NCBI GenBank assembly: GCA_029263415.1
Contig: JAJCXN010000056.1
Location: 248,001 to 312,000, forward strand
Origin: Acidobacteriota bacterium
GTDB lineage: Bacteria > Acidobacteriota > Thermoanaerobaculia > Multivoradales > Multivoraceae
Direction of reading: 5' to 3'
Length of the DNA stretch: 64,000 nt
Each line of letters starts with the position of its first letter. Positions within the stretch are counted from its first letter, which is position 1. Of the stretch, positions 7,814 through 17,855 are shown piece by piece. The notes below the pieces were generated by a model. That model saw nothing but the letters and a program-made list of their open reading frames with translations. It was not told the origin of the DNA and searched no databases. Made by a program: the position numbers and the translations under genes.

Positions 7814-10741
7814 CTAGAAGAGGAACTTGGCTGCTAACTGCACTCGCCTCGGGTTATAGAACGAGCGTGGGTTTCCGAAGTTCGCACTGTTGACCTTATT
7901 CTGGATGTTGTACCCAGTCTGATTGTCAAACAGGTTGAACGCATCCACTCTCAGCTGCACTGTGTACTTATCCACAAACACAAAATTGTGCGTGTAGTTC
8001 AAGTCCAACTGATAGTGATCACTCGTGGTTCGACTACCCGCCGGTTCGGCGAAACGACTGGTATCGCTGGAGGAACCGGTGAGCGATCGGTAAACCTCGA
8101 CGTCCCAAGCCTCCCAAGGTTGGCCCGACTGGAAGATCGCATAGAACCCAGCACTGGCGTTCCAGGGCAGCTGATGTGATCCGTACACCTTGAGTTGATG
8201 ACGACGGTCGCCCCTCAAGTCTCCAGTGCGGAAATCCCACAGCTGCCGACCGGCACCATCTGCAATGAAGGACGAACCAATGAAGGTCGCCGCATCATTG
8301 CTGGTCGTGGTGTTGTCCTGATCGAAGTTGCCATAGTAGTGACTCCACACGTACGAGCCCTTGATCGCGGTGCCGCCCTTGCGCCAGTCCGCTTCCAAAC
8401 CAGCTTCCCAGTACTTGGTGTAGGCACCATCGAGCTCAGCAATGACGTAGGAAGAACCACCCACCTCAGCGCGATAGTCGCCGAGTTCAGGAATGTAGTC
8501 CGTGGTTGGGATACCTGCTGGCGGATTGAACCGCGAACGGGCATTGTTGTTGGTGTCTTCCCAGTAGTTGTGCCCATAGCGATAACGCACGTGAGCCTTC
8601 ATCGTCCACTCACTGTTCAGCTGTTGCGATGACCCAATGATGTACTCCTCGACACTACGCGGAGTCATGTCAGGCTGGAAGAACTTGCCCGACGAGGACC
8701 CGACCGGATCGGTGCCGATCAGGTTGCCTGCGGCATCAAAGTAGCCTCGAATCGAGCGGCGCAGGTTGCGGGCCCAAGACGCTGCACGGGGCAACGAGCC
8801 GGCTGCGGGGAAATACTTCGCGTAGCTCCCGTAGACCGTGTTGGAGCCGCCGTAGTTCCAGACTGCACCAAGCCGCGGTGAAAGCGTGTCGCTCCAGTCG
8901 ATCTCGTACATCTCGTATTTGTTGCCGGGGGCTAGCTCGAAGCCAGACACATTACTCGAGTTGGCACGTAGGCCTTCCCCAAACAAAGTGTCGTTGCTCA
9001 CCATCAAACCGATGTTGAACGACCAGTTCCCGATGCTGAAGTTGTCGTTCAACTCGATGTTCTGCGTCTCAAACTCGGAGTTAATGGCACCCTGACCAGA
9101 CGACGAGAGCAACCCCTGCTGCTCAAAACGCCCTTCGAAAAAGACCGCTTGCCCGTTGAAGGTTGTGCGGCCGCCGGGAACGGTGATTACACCCCAGCCG
9201 TTCGACAGTCGGGAGAGTTCTTCCTCTTCGCTCGCAAACTGGTAGCCGAAGTGCAGATCGTGCACCACGTTGCCGGTTTCGAGCTGATAGTCGTAACCGC
9301 CTTCGTAGCCTTCGCGAAAGAAGTTCTGATCGTTGATGGTGCTGGCACCACCCACCAAACCGCCGCCTTCGCGAACCCCGTTCCGAACAAAGCCGTAACG
9401 ATCAATCAAGGGTTGAACGAACGCGTTGTAAGCATCTTCGCCAGCCCGCAGCGTGGGCACGCTAAACAGGCCTTGGGTGTCGAGGGCGCCCACATTAAGC
9501 CCAACCGAGCCATCGTCAGCGATCTGAAGACCGAAGCGGTTGTCAGGGCCTGCGGAGGTCTCGTTGTCGAAGTCTTGAAAGCGAAAGCTGGCAAAGCTTC
9601 GATCATTGATGACCCACGACACCTCGCCGATGGCGATGCCAAGTGTGGATGTTGAACCACTCGTTGCAGTTCCCGCCGTAGCGTCGCCGCCAACGCCAGA
9701 ACCGACGGTCTCACGATCGGAATCGCGATAGCTCAGATTGAAGAGCAGATTATCGGCCGGGGTGATCGTCAACTTGCCGTAGAACTCGTCCCGTTCCGAG
9801 TCGAAGTCCGGCACATCGCCATAGAGGTTCGCGCGATTGTCGCGGGACAGGGTCGGACGATAGTAGGAAGTGTAGAAGGAAACGGTGTCTCGAACCAACG
9901 GGCCACCGAGGGCGAACGTTGCCCAATCCTGGTCGTTCTCGAAGGTTGAATCACTACCGTTGTCCAGATCACCGGTGGTGTCGTCGTTTTGAATCTGGTA
10001 GCTGACCAGACCATGGAAGGCGTTCGTTCCCGACTTGGAAATCGTGTTGATACTGAAGCCGCCGGAGCGATTGAAGTCGACCGCCTTAGCGCCACCCTTG
10101 ACGATCGTCACCTGGTCAATGTCGTGAGAAGATGGGTCTGCTGACAACACACCGAACAGGGGCAAACCGACGTTGACACCGTCGAACTGATAGACGTTGT
10201 CCTGACCACTGCCGCCAGCGCTCGGGCCGCGAACACTGTCCTCGCTGTACTGGACGCCCGGAATCAGCTTGATGACATCGCGATACTCCTGACCGACCGG
10301 CAAGCGATCGATGGTCTCATTATCGAGTGAGACCTTAATCTCGGTCGAAGTGGTATCGATCAACGCTGCCGAGGCAATGACCGTCACCTCTTCTGAAACT
10401 GCTTCAGCACTCAGGGCCACGTCGACCTGCGAGTCGACCTGCAGTAAGACGGTGAGCGAGCGTTTGGCCGTCGCCATACCGTCTAGGGAGTACGAGATCT
10501 CGTAGGCACCTGGAGGTAACTGAACCAGGTTGTAAGCACCGCGTGCGTTGGTCGTGCTGGTCCGCGACCTTGGCAAGGTGTCGCCGCTCGCAGTCACCAT
10601 CACCCCAGGAAGCGCTTCTCCACTACTCGAGGACACCGTCCCCGAGACCGACCCAAACGACTGCGCCGCCGCCGGCGTGCACAGTACAAATACCAGCAAA
10701 CAGCAAACCGCCGCTGCACCAATTGCTCCAATCCGTCTCAT
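7814..10741 (-). CDS. TonB-dependent receptor, Oar-like, with carboxypeptidase-regulatory-like domain
   Basis: This is a large outer-membrane receptor of about 975 residues. The start is taken at the ATG at 10741 because GGGGAGG stands 7 bp upstream; an in-frame ATG at 10762 lacks such a site. A signal peptide ends at about TPAAAQ. Next comes a carboxypeptidase-regulatory-like domain (GSVSGTVSSSSGEALPGVMV...), then a plug domain (LPVGQEYRDVIKLIPGVQYSEDSVRGPSAGG split over two blocks). A long beta-barrel ends in an aromatic residue (VQLAAKFLF), as expected for outer-membrane insertion. Receptors of this shape import large or complex substrates using TonB energy. The ligand is unknown. It is transcribed alone and closed by the terminator at 7644-7671. 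Confidence 0.88.
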   Translation of the reverse strand: MRRIGAIGAAAVCCLLVFVLCTPAAAQSFGSVSGTVSSSSGEALPGVMVTASGDTLPRSRTSTTNARGAYNLVQLPPGAYEISYSLDGMATAKRSLTVLLQVDSQVDVALSAEAVSEEVTVIASAALIDTTSTEIKVSLDNETIDRLPVGQEYRDVIKLIPGVQYSEDSVRGPSAGGSGQDNVYQFDGVNVGLPLFGVLSADPSSHDIDQVTIVKGGAKAVDFNRSGGFSINTISKSGTNAFHGLVSYQIQNDDTTGDLDNGSDSTFENDQDWATFALGGPLVRDTVSFYTSYYRPTLSRDNRANLYGDVPDFDSERDEFYGKLTITPADNLLFNLSYRDSDRETVGSGVGGDATAGTATSGSTSTLGIAIGEVSWVINDRSFASFRFQDFDNETSAGPDNRFGLQIADDGSVGLNVGALDTQGLFSVPTLRAGEDAYNAFVQPLIDRYGFVRNGVREGGGLVGGASTINDQNFFREGYEGGYDYQLETGNVVHDLHFGYQFASEEEELSRLSNGWGVITVPGGRTTFNGQAVFFEGRFEQQGLLSSSGQGAINSEFETQNIELNDNFSIGNWSFNIGLMVSNDTLFGEGLRANSSNVSGFELAPGNKYEMYEIDWSDTLSPRLGAVWNYGGSNTVYGSYAKYFPAAGSLPRAASWARNLRRSIRGYFDAAGNLIGTDPVGSSSGKFFQPDMTPRSVEEYIIGSSQQLNSEWTMKAHVRYRYGHNYWEDTNNNARSRFNPPAGIPTTDYIPELGDYRAEVGGSSYVIAELDGAYTKYWEAGLEADWRKGGTAIKGSYVWSHYYGNFDQDNTTTSNDAATFIGSSFIADGAGRQLWDFRTGDLRGDRRHQLKVYGSHQLPWNASAGFYAIFQSGQPWEAWDVEVYRSLTGSSSDTSRFAEPAGSRTTSDHYQLDLNYTHNFVFVDKYTVQLRVDAFNLFDNQTGYNIQNKVNSANFGNPRSFYNPRRVQLAAKFLF

Positions 10742-10956
10742 TCGTTGTCCTCCCCGTTTCATTGGTAGTTCACGGCGCCCTCATCTAGAGGGCCGCCTGC
10801 AAGGCCTATGGTACCGATTCAAGTGTACCTCAGCGTTTGTGGCCTTCGTCGGTCGGTATTCATCGCCACCTCATGCGGCGAAAACTTTCGTAGAGTTCGG
10901 GCGTGTTCATCAACCGTTTCAGCAAAGCCATAGCCCTACCATCACCGTGCCCACGC

Positions 10957-13218
10957 ATGTCACTCGAATCGACCGATGAAAGGTCTTCCTGTACCGATGA
11001 GACGCTACGCCGACGGCAATGTTTCACCGCGGCAGGGCCACAAGTTGGGCGGATTCCTTGGTTCTTGGCCATCCTCTGGATAGCCGCTGCAGGTTGCAGT
11101 GACCGTTCGCACCAAGAACGCGTCTCGAACGCGACCACTAGCAACGCACCCAGCATCTTACTGATCACGCTGGACACCGCCCGAGCGGATGCCTTTGGGT
11201 TCGATCGACCATTCGATGACACCTCGGAAGGCGGATCCCAGGGTCGACCAACGGTGACTCCTGTGCTCGATGCACTGGCTATTCAGAGCGTGCGCTTCTC
11301 CGCTGCGTACGCCACCGCGCCGATGACCCTGCCATCGCACACATCGCTCTTTACCGGTCAGTACCCCGCACGTCACGGGATTCATGAGAACGCACGCAAC
11401 GTCGATGGCGCGCAGGTCCTAGTTGCCGAGCACCTCCAGAGCGCAGGCTATGAGACAGCTGCGGTCATCTCAGCGCTTCCACTGGCCGGTCGTTTTGGCA
11501 TCGGCGCAGGCTTCAACTACTACGACGATGAACTCGATGGACGCGTAGAACGCTCAGGGGTCGAGACGACTGATGTGGCCCTCTCGGTTCTGCGTCGGCG
11601 CGCTCAGGGCGGAAGCCAGAGCCCGCTGTTCTTGTGGGTTCACTACTTCGATCCCCATGCGCCCTACTCTCCCAGCACTCCACTGCTTGCCGACGCAAAC
11701 GACACCCGGGTCCTCGGACAGCTAGGCCCTGACGTAAGTTCCAGGTACCTGGGAGAGATCGCATTGGTCGATCGCGAAGTCGGCCGACTGCTCGATGAGT
11801 TCGATCGAACCGTTTCTAATGCGCGAGTCATCGTTGTCGGTGATCATGGCGAGAGTCTCGGCGAGTACGGAGAACGTACCCACGGCAACCTGCTACACCC
11901 GGCGGTACTCCGGGTGCCTCTGTTGGTCCGCGGTGACCCTGAGCATCCACCAGGTTCCACGTCCGCTACGCCCACCAGCATTCGACGCGTCTTCGGCACC
12001 ATCCTGACATGGGCAGGCGTTCGCCCACGCGGGCTCACCCCGCAGGACCAAGCAACCCTGTTCGATGCGCCCGAACCGGTGGTGATGGCAGAGGCGATGC
12101 AGCCGTATCTGCAATATGGTTGGCGACCACAGATCGCAGGTCTGGACACAACCACGGACCAAGCTGGACTGTTCACGGTCCTCGAAGGCAGTCCCGAATC
12201 AGGCGCAACACTGACCACGATCGATCTTGCAGAGCGAGCGATCGACCCCGAGGCGCACCCCAGTCCAACCCTTCGCGAGGCCTTGAGGGCCTACCTGCTC
12301 CCGGTTCGCAACGGCAGCAGCGACTCCTCGCCGCAACTCAGTCAAGAGACACGGACTCAACTCGCGAGCCTCGGCTACGTCACCGGCACCTCGGCTCCGC
12401 GGCGTTCTCAGGCTCCCCGACCATTCCTCATGACTCACCTGTTCGATCACCTCGATCGAGCCTCGGTAGCCTTCGAGAACGCTGACTATCGCTCTGCAAT
12501 TTCCGAGCTCGAGGCAATACTCGCGGCCGATCCCGAGAATTTCGCAGCTGCACTCCGACTAGCAGTCGCGCACTCAGCGATCGGGAATGGCAGCGCTGAA
12601 CACTACTTTGATCTGGCACGAGCACTCGCACCCGACTCCACCGACCTGCGGCACTTCGAAGGCATGCACCTACTCCAAGCGAGCAGATTCAATGAAGCCG
12701 CGGCTCTCTTCGACTCAGTATTAGCGATTGAGCCGCAGCGCGCAGTGTCTCTCAACGGGCTCTACCACGCCCGATCCCGAGCGGGCCAGCTGCCACAAGC
12801 AGCAGCAGCGCTGCGCGCTCTGGTCGTCATCGCCCCAACGCCTCAGCGGCTCACCGAGCTCGGCCGGATGCACATGGCACAAGGCGAGACCATCGAGGCC
12901 ATCGAGGCGTTCGAACGGTCGCAGGCGAGCGACCCCGATGGCTTCGACGCGCACCTCGACCTCGGCGTCCTCTACCTGGCTACGCGCCGTTTCCAAGAAG
13001 CGCGCACGGCCCTAGATTCCGCCATCGAAATCTCGAGCGCAGCAACCGACGAACGACGCGGTGCGCTTCCCATGGCCTTGTTCAAGCGCGCGCAGGTAAG
13101 CGTGCTATTGAACGAGCCCAACGCTCCGCAAAGGGTGCACGATGCCGTACAGTCGGCCGACCCCACAACCCGACGATTGATTCAAAGCGAACGCCTGTTC
13201 GAAGGACACCTCCGTTGA
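10957..13218 (+). CDS. Sulfatase/alkaline-phosphatase-superfamily lipoprotein with TPR repeats
   Basis: The N-terminus has a lipoprotein-like signal ending AAAGC. The first two thirds form an alkaline-phosphatase-superfamily (sulfatase-like) domain: LITLDTARAD with metal-binding Asp, the nucleophile region APMTLPSHTSLFTGQYP, HYFDPHAPY and VVGDHGESLGEYGERTHG. The formylglycine Cys/Ser of true sulfatases (C/S-x-P-S-R) is replaced by Thr (T-L-P-S-H). A phosphatase- or transferase-like reaction is therefore more likely than sulfatase chemistry. The C-terminal third, from about FLMTHLFDHLDRASVAF on, is a series of tetratricopeptide repeats. I use the ATG at 10957; a GTG at 10903 would extend it. 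The end overlaps the next gene by 4 bp. Confidence 0.8.
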   Translation: MSLESTDERSSCTDETLRRRQCFTAAGPQVGRIPWFLAILWIAAAGCSDRSHQERVSNATTSNAPSILLITLDTARADAFGFDRPFDDTSEGGSQGRPTVTPVLDALAIQSVRFSAAYATAPMTLPSHTSLFTGQYPARHGIHENARNVDGAQVLVAEHLQSAGYETAAVISALPLAGRFGIGAGFNYYDDELDGRVERSGVETTDVALSVLRRRAQGGSQSPLFLWVHYFDPHAPYSPSTPLLADANDTRVLGQLGPDVSSRYLGEIALVDREVGRLLDEFDRTVSNARVIVVGDHGESLGEYGERTHGNLLHPAVLRVPLLVRGDPEHPPGSTSATPTSIRRVFGTILTWAGVRPRGLTPQDQATLFDAPEPVVMAEAMQPYLQYGWRPQIAGLDTTTDQAGLFTVLEGSPESGATLTTIDLAERAIDPEAHPSPTLREALRAYLLPVRNGSSDSSPQLSQETRTQLASLGYVTGTSAPRRSQAPRPFLMTHLFDHLDRASVAFENADYRSAISELEAILAADPENFAAALRLAVAHSAIGNGSAEHYFDLARALAPDSTDLRHFEGMHLLQASRFNEAAALFDSVLAIEPQRAVSLNGLYHARSRAGQLPQAAAALRALVVIAPTPQRLTELGRMHMAQGETIEAIEAFERSQASDPDGFDAHLDLGVLYLATRRFQEARTALDSAIEISSAATDERRGALPMALFKRAQVSVLLNEPNAPQRVHDAVQSADPTTRRLIQSERLFEGHLR

Positions 13219-14090
13219 CTGCTCAAACCCCCAACAGTTCATCGCTCAACCGCTCCTCGTGGCGACTCACAGTGCTCTTCTTGGTCCTAGGCGGCAGTGG
13301 CTTCCTGATCGAACACTGTACTCGAGAGGACCCTCGCAACGTCGTCATCGTGGACCAGGCAGAAGCCAGTCGCTTGTCCGAACTCTGGGAAAGCCAGGCC
13401 CAGCGGCTACCGACCGACAACGAACTGAACGGTCTAGTTCAGGAGTTCGTGCGCGAAGAGATCCTGGTCCGCGAGGCGGCACGCCTCGGTTTAGAGCAGG
13501 ACGACATCATCATCCGCCGTCGCCTTGCGCAGAAGATGTCCTTCCTACTTGACGACACCTCGGAGCCAGAAGCACCAACACTGAAGGCACTTCAATCCTT
13601 CTTCGAAGACAACCCCGACCTGTTCGCTGAACCGCGACGCACGTCTTTTCAACACATTTTCGAGGCTGAGGCCCCACCGCAAGAACAGGTCAATGCGCTG
13701 CTTGCAGAGCTCGAGGCTGGCGTTGCCTGGCGTGGGCTCGGCGACCCCTTCATGTTGCGGCGTGAGTATGCAGAACGCTCCGATATCGAGATCGACGAGT
13801 TGTTCGGACAAGGTTTTGCCGGCAGGCTACTTGCGCTCCCGACCGGTGCCTGGCAGCAGCCCATTCAGTCGGCCCTGGGCTTCCACCTCGTGCGTGTGTC
13901 AAAGCGCCAAGAAAAGACCCAGCTTGCCTTCGATCAAGTGCGTTCAAGGGTGTCCGATCTCTACATGGATCGAGAACGGCGGGCTGCCAATCGGAAGGCG
14001 TACGACGCAGTGGCGGCTAAGTATCGCGTCGAACTGCCTACCAGCTTGAAGGACGACTTGAGCGACGCGTCTGCTGAGGATCAGAACTGA
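13215..14090 (+). CDS. Parvulin-type peptidyl-prolyl isomerase, membrane-anchored
   Basis: This 291-residue protein begins with a single hydrophobic anchor (LTVLFLVLGGSGFLI). A SurA/PpiC-like N-terminal helical region follows (NGLVQEFVREEILVREAARLGL...DDIIIRRRLAQKM). Next is a parvulin rotamase domain: RTSFQHIFEA..., then the C-terminal block IQSALGFHLVRVSKRQE. Its TTG start overlaps the TGA of the sulfatase-TPR gene (TTGA), and its stop overlaps the start of the HupE-like gene by one base. The three genes must therefore be cotranslated. It probably helps fold exported proteins in the periplasm. Confidence 0.82.
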   Translation: MTAQTPNSSSLNRSSWRLTVLFLVLGGSGFLIEHCTREDPRNVVIVDQAEASRLSELWESQAQRLPTDNELNGLVQEFVREEILVREAARLGLEQDDIIIRRRLAQKMSFLLDDTSEPEAPTLKALQSFFEDNPDLFAEPRRTSFQHIFEAEAPPQEQVNALLAELEAGVAWRGLGDPFMLRREYAERSDIEIDELFGQGFAGRLLALPTGAWQQPIQSALGFHLVRVSKRQEKTQLAFDQVRSRVSDLYMDRERRAANRKAYDAVAAKYRVELPTSLKDDLSDASAEDQN

Positions 14091-15127
14091 TGAGCCCGTC
14101 GACCACCACCCGAATGGCCGCAGTAGGACTACTGGGGCTGCTGGCAATCCTCGGTGCAACACCCGCCGCTGCGCACGAGGTCCGCCCCGCCTACTGGGAG
14201 ATCCAGGAGACCGAGCCGGGCCTGTTCAACCTCATTTGGAAGCAGCCAGTGTTCGCTGACGAGGCGCCGGGAATCGCTCGCCGCCTACCGATCGATCCGG
14301 TGGTCCCCAGCGAATGTGAAATCGTTGACGCCGGTCTCGCCACACGAACGACAGGGGCGATCGTGCAACGCAGCGTCGCTCGCTGTCCGGAAGGAATCGT
14401 GGGTCTTGAGCTGCGCGTCGCAGGCCTGCAACGCACACTGATGGATGTCCTACTGAGGATCCAGCTGCTCGACGGCAGCACCCACACGGCACTGCTCAAG
14501 CCTTCAGCCCCCACCTACGTTCTGGGAACTACCGAAACCACGAGCGTCCCGGCCTACCTGAGGCTGGGTGTTGAACACATGCTCCAGGGGTTTGACCATT
14601 TGCTTTTTGTGCTTGGCTTGGTTCTTCTTTCGAGAAAGACCTGGGAAGTGATTCGCCTCATCACTGCCTTTACTGTGGCCCACAGCATCACCCTGGGCTT
14701 GGTGGCTACCGGCTACCTGGCACTGCCCCAAGGTCCAGTTGAAGCGGCGATCGCGCTCAGTATCCTGTTCCTCGCAGTAGAGACTCTGCAACCACCTGAA
14801 CAACGTTCGTTTCTGGCGCAGAACTCGTGGACCGTCGCCTTCGGTTTTGGCCTGTTGCACGGCTTCGGCTTTGCGGGCGCACTGGCCGAAATCGGGTTGC
14901 CCCAGAACGCTGCGATCCCCGCGCTGTTCTTGTTCAACGTGGGAGTAGAGATCGGCCAGCTGGTCACGGTCCTGGTCTTCCTTCTCATCACCTCGATCGC
15001 CTCGGCAATGCTCCGCAAGCGCGAACAGTCTCTGTTTGCGGCAGCCAAGCCCACCGCCATCGCTGCAACGCTGGTTGGCACCATTAGCGCATACTGGTTT
15101 GTGCAAAGGTTCTTGGGCCTTTGGTGA
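14090..15127 (+). CDS. HupE/UreJ-like membrane protein, possible metal transporter
   Basis: This 345-residue protein has a signal peptide ending TPAAAH and a periplasmic N-terminal domain of about 140 residues starting HEVRPAYWEI. A HupE/UreJ-type membrane domain with about six to seven helices follows. The first membrane helix carries the conserved metal-ligand pattern EHMLQGFDHLLF, and later helices carry VAHSITL and LLHGFGFAGAL. HupE/UreJ proteins are secondary Ni or Co permeases. This periplasmic-domain subfamily is widespread but its cargo is not established. It is the last gene of a tightly overlapping three-gene operon with the parvulin and the sulfatase-TPR protein. Confidence 0.78.
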   Translation: MSPSTTTRMAAVGLLGLLAILGATPAAAHEVRPAYWEIQETEPGLFNLIWKQPVFADEAPGIARRLPIDPVVPSECEIVDAGLATRTTGAIVQRSVARCPEGIVGLELRVAGLQRTLMDVLLRIQLLDGSTHTALLKPSAPTYVLGTTETTSVPAYLRLGVEHMLQGFDHLLFVLGLVLLSRKTWEVIRLITAFTVAHSITLGLVATGYLALPQGPVEAAIALSILFLAVETLQPPEQRSFLAQNSWTVAFGFGLLHGFGFAGALAEIGLPQNAAIPALFLFNVGVEIGQLVTVLVFLLITSIASAMLRKREQSLFAAAKPTAIAATLVGTISAYWFVQRFLGLW

Positions 15128-15166
15128 TCGTCTCGACCGATCAGCCATAACCACAATCGCACACAC

Positions 15167-15208
15167 CGGATCGGGCACAACGGATCAGGCACAACGGATC
15201 AGGCACAC
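15167..15208. repeat. Three tandem 14-bp repeats
   Basis: Three head-to-tail copies of CGGATCAGGCACAA (first copy with G for A at position 7, last copy ending in C) fill the space between the convergent HupE-like and histidine-kinase genes. No hairpin or T-tract accompanies them. Function is unknown. Confidence 0.75.
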
Positions 15209-15282
15209 GGGATAGTTTTCGCAGGTGAGTCTCTGCTGCCGATCGCGGCCGGGCGAAACTCGTCACCTCTGATTCACTGAAT

Positions 15283-16824
15283 CTAGGCCACACCGCGTTC
15301 CAGTTCGAACCAGAACGCGGCTCCAGTCGCGCCGTCGCTCCGTACCGCCACTCGGCTCTCATGCAACTCAAGCGCCTTGCTCGCGATGGCTAGGCCTAGC
15401 CCAAGGTTCTTTCTTCGATCAGCCGCGTCCGACTTGCCTCGATAGAAGCGATCAAAGATCCGTGGCAGATCGGCGGCGGCAATACCTGAACCGGTATCTG
15501 ACACACACACCTCCACTGATTCATTGAGACTTCGTACCGCGACCGTTACGTCTCCGCCCGCGGGAGTGTGCCTAAGTGCGTTGTCGAGGAGGTTCTCGAT
15601 CGCGCGTTCGATCAGTCCGACGTCGATCCAGGCACGTGGCGCAACCGGGTCCAACTCCAAATTCAAGTTGACGCTCCGCTTCTGGGCCGGAAGTTCGAAT
15701 TTCTGCGCCACGTCTTGAACCAACTCAGCAACCGAGACCAGGTCGCGCTCGCAGCCAACTAGCCCCGCGTCGAGCTTCGCGAGTTCGAACAAATCGCTGA
15801 CCAAACGTCCCAGTCGCTCTGACTGCTTGAGTGCGATGTTGAGGATGTCATCTCGCTCCTGATCTGAGAGCGACTCTGACTTCAGTTGCAGCGTCTCGAT
15901 GTATCCCCGCAGGATGGCAACCGGTGTGCGTAGGTCATGCGAAACGTTGGCCACCAGTTCCCGCCGGTGATGGTCGAGCTGCTCGAGCTCCTCGAGCTGC
16001 GCCGTCATCTTCTGACTCATGACCAGGAACGTCCGCTCCAACCGTTGGATCTCATCGGTCGGGTGAGGAGAGTTTTCAACAGGATCCTCTGGGCTTTCCG
16101 AAAAGCCCGATTCCGCGAAGCGTTCAGACTGCTGGACCAGCCGTTCCACCGGCCCCGTGACACGGCGAATCAGAAACAGGCCAGTGCCAAAGGCGGCGAA
16201 CAGCGCGATCGCCAGCGCACAGGCAGCCAGCCGTACTGCATAGCTTGCCCACAAACCACCTACTGCCTCGCGATACTTGGTGCCCTGCAAGACCACGTAC
16301 AAGAACCCCCCAGGCTCGCCGTCGACGCCCGCGATCCGCGACGCTGAAAAGGTCGCTGCTCGGTTGGAGTCTCTCGGATCAGAACCACGAATCGGAAACA
16401 CCACATTCGATCCCTCTGTTTCCGATCGATCTACGGCATCGAGAAAGCGCAGAATCGGGTCGAGCTCCACCCGCGTCGCTTTCACTTTTCCTTCGGGCGC
16501 CTCGAACGCCAGGATGTGAGCATCGAGGTCAAGCACATAGACCTCGATCCGAGGGTTGACCGCCATCAGCGTGTGCAGAACATGGTGCAGCGCCTCGTCG
16601 TCGACACCGGTCTCGGTCAGAAGCGGAGTCTCTTCGATGAGGTGTGCTGCCAGTCCACTGTTCAAGCGTTGCTCGACTTCATCCATGTGGGTTCTGGTCA
16701 AGGCATAGAGCGCCACTCCAAAACCGACCATCAACAGCCCGACGACCGCAAACAGCAGCAGCGCCATGCGGCCATACAACGAGTGCAGAGGATTCGATGA
16801 ACGTTTCAGATCGGCAGACGACAT
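15283..16824 (-). CDS. Sensor histidine kinase
   Basis: This 513-residue kinase has membrane segments at about 21-43 and 197-219, which enclose a periplasmic sensor region of about 150 residues. A HAMP linker (about 220-275) follows. The phospho-acceptor H296 lies in VANVSHDLRTP, and the ATPase domain has its N box in ENLLDNALRH, then DTGSGI and GLGLAIA. The ATG at 16824 is preceded by AAGGAG at a good distance. It follows the response-regulator gene by 94 bp and is its cognate partner. The sensor region shows no recognised fold, so the signal is unknown. Confidence 0.92.
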   Translation of the reverse strand: MSSADLKRSSNPLHSLYGRMALLLFAVVGLLMVGFGVALYALTRTHMDEVEQRLNSGLAAHLIEETPLLTETGVDDEALHHVLHTLMAVNPRIEVYVLDLDAHILAFEAPEGKVKATRVELDPILRFLDAVDRSETEGSNVVFPIRGSDPRDSNRAATFSASRIAGVDGEPGGFLYVVLQGTKYREAVGGLWASYAVRLAACALAIALFAAFGTGLFLIRRVTGPVERLVQQSERFAESGFSESPEDPVENSPHPTDEIQRLERTFLVMSQKMTAQLEELEQLDHHRRELVANVSHDLRTPVAILRGYIETLQLKSESLSDQERDDILNIALKQSERLGRLVSDLFELAKLDAGLVGCERDLVSVAELVQDVAQKFELPAQKRSVNLNLELDPVAPRAWIDVGLIERAIENLLDNALRHTPAGGDVTVAVRSLNESVEVCVSDTGSGIAAADLPRIFDRFYRGKSDAADRRKNLGLGLAIASKALELHESRVAVRSDGATGAAFWFELERGVA

Positions 16825-16918
16825 GGACAGCTCCTTAGCTGCGGTGGACTCTGTTCAGAACCAAAGAGTTTGAGCCCGCCCTTAGATGACTGGGCGCGCA
16901 CAAAGAATGTGCAGCTGT

Positions 16919-17695
16919 TCAGGACTCGGTTCGAGAAGGATCGAACTTGTAGCCAACACCCCAGACAGTGAGGATCAAGGAAGGCTCGTTCGGATCGGCC
17001 TCGATCTTTGCCCTCAGGCGATTGATGTGTGAGTTGACGGTGTGCTCGTAGCCTTCATAGGCGTATCCCCAAACATCTTTTAGAAGTTCAAGGCGACGGA
17101 AGACTCGCCCGGGGTTTCGACAGAAGAACAACAACAAGTCGAACTCTCTTGCAGTCAACTGGATCGCGCCGCCGCGAACCGACACCTCCCGAGATCGAGG
17201 CTCGATCACGATCTCTCCAATCGCGACGGTGTCCAGGTCCTCGCGCGGCTGAGGCAGCACCTCGAAGGCCTCGATGCGCCTGAAGATTGCTCTCACTCGG
17301 GCAACCAACTCACGCACGCTAAAGGGTTTGGTGAGGTAGTCATCGGCACCGATTTCAAGCCCGAGAATCCGATCCAACTCGGTGTCGCGCGATGTGACCA
17401 TCAGAATCGGAACCTGCAATCGTTCCCCCCGCAGTTTGCGACAGAGTTCGAGGCCATCGATCACTGGTAGCAACAGGTCAAGAACCAACAAATCGAACCC
17501 GCCAGAGAGGGCCGCAGCCAGCCCTTGGGCTCCGTCGGACGCGATCTCCACCGCATAGCCCGCGTCCCGCAAGTGCAGTGCAACCAGGGTTGCGATGTCG
17601 TACTCATCTTCGACCACCAAGATTCGACGCTGCGCAGTTTGGGGCGGCGGCACCAAGGCCCGCCCGTCTCCGGTCGTTTCTTGCTGCGCGGTCAT
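16919..17695 (-). CDS. OmpR/PhoB-family response regulator
   Basis: A receiver domain at about residues 24-138 shows the acidic pair in VVEDEYD (E29, D30), the phosphorylated D73 in LLVLDLLLP and the conserved Lys in LTKPF. A winged-helix DNA-binding domain follows (LTAREFDLLLFFCRNPGRV, HTVNSHINRLRAKIE, VWGVGYKF). It is the first gene of a two-component pair with the histidine kinase. A 20-residue polar extension precedes the receiver domain. Target genes cannot be read directly; the adjacent CHRD/spondin and HupE-like genes are the nearest candidates. Confidence 0.93.
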   Translation of the reverse strand: MTAQQETTGDGRALVPPPQTAQRRILVVEDEYDIATLVALHLRDAGYAVEIASDGAQGLAAALSGGFDLLVLDLLLPVIDGLELCRKLRGERLQVPILMVTSRDTELDRILGLEIGADDYLTKPFSVRELVARVRAIFRRIEAFEVLPQPREDLDTVAIGEIVIEPRSREVSVRGGAIQLTAREFDLLLFFCRNPGRVFRRLELLKDVWGYAYEGYEHTVNSHINRLRAKIEADPNEPSLILTVWGVGYKFDPSRTES

Positions 17696-17855
17696 AAGGT
17701 TGGTTGGCTTTGGAGGGTCATCGCTTCTAGATAGGGCCAGTCACCGGTCATCTCCGCTCTTACGACCGGCAACTGCGGCGAGGTGCAGCGCTCGGATCCG
17801 CCGTTGGGTACGCACCACGGATACTCTCGGTCGTGTCAAGTGAGCCAGATCGAAC

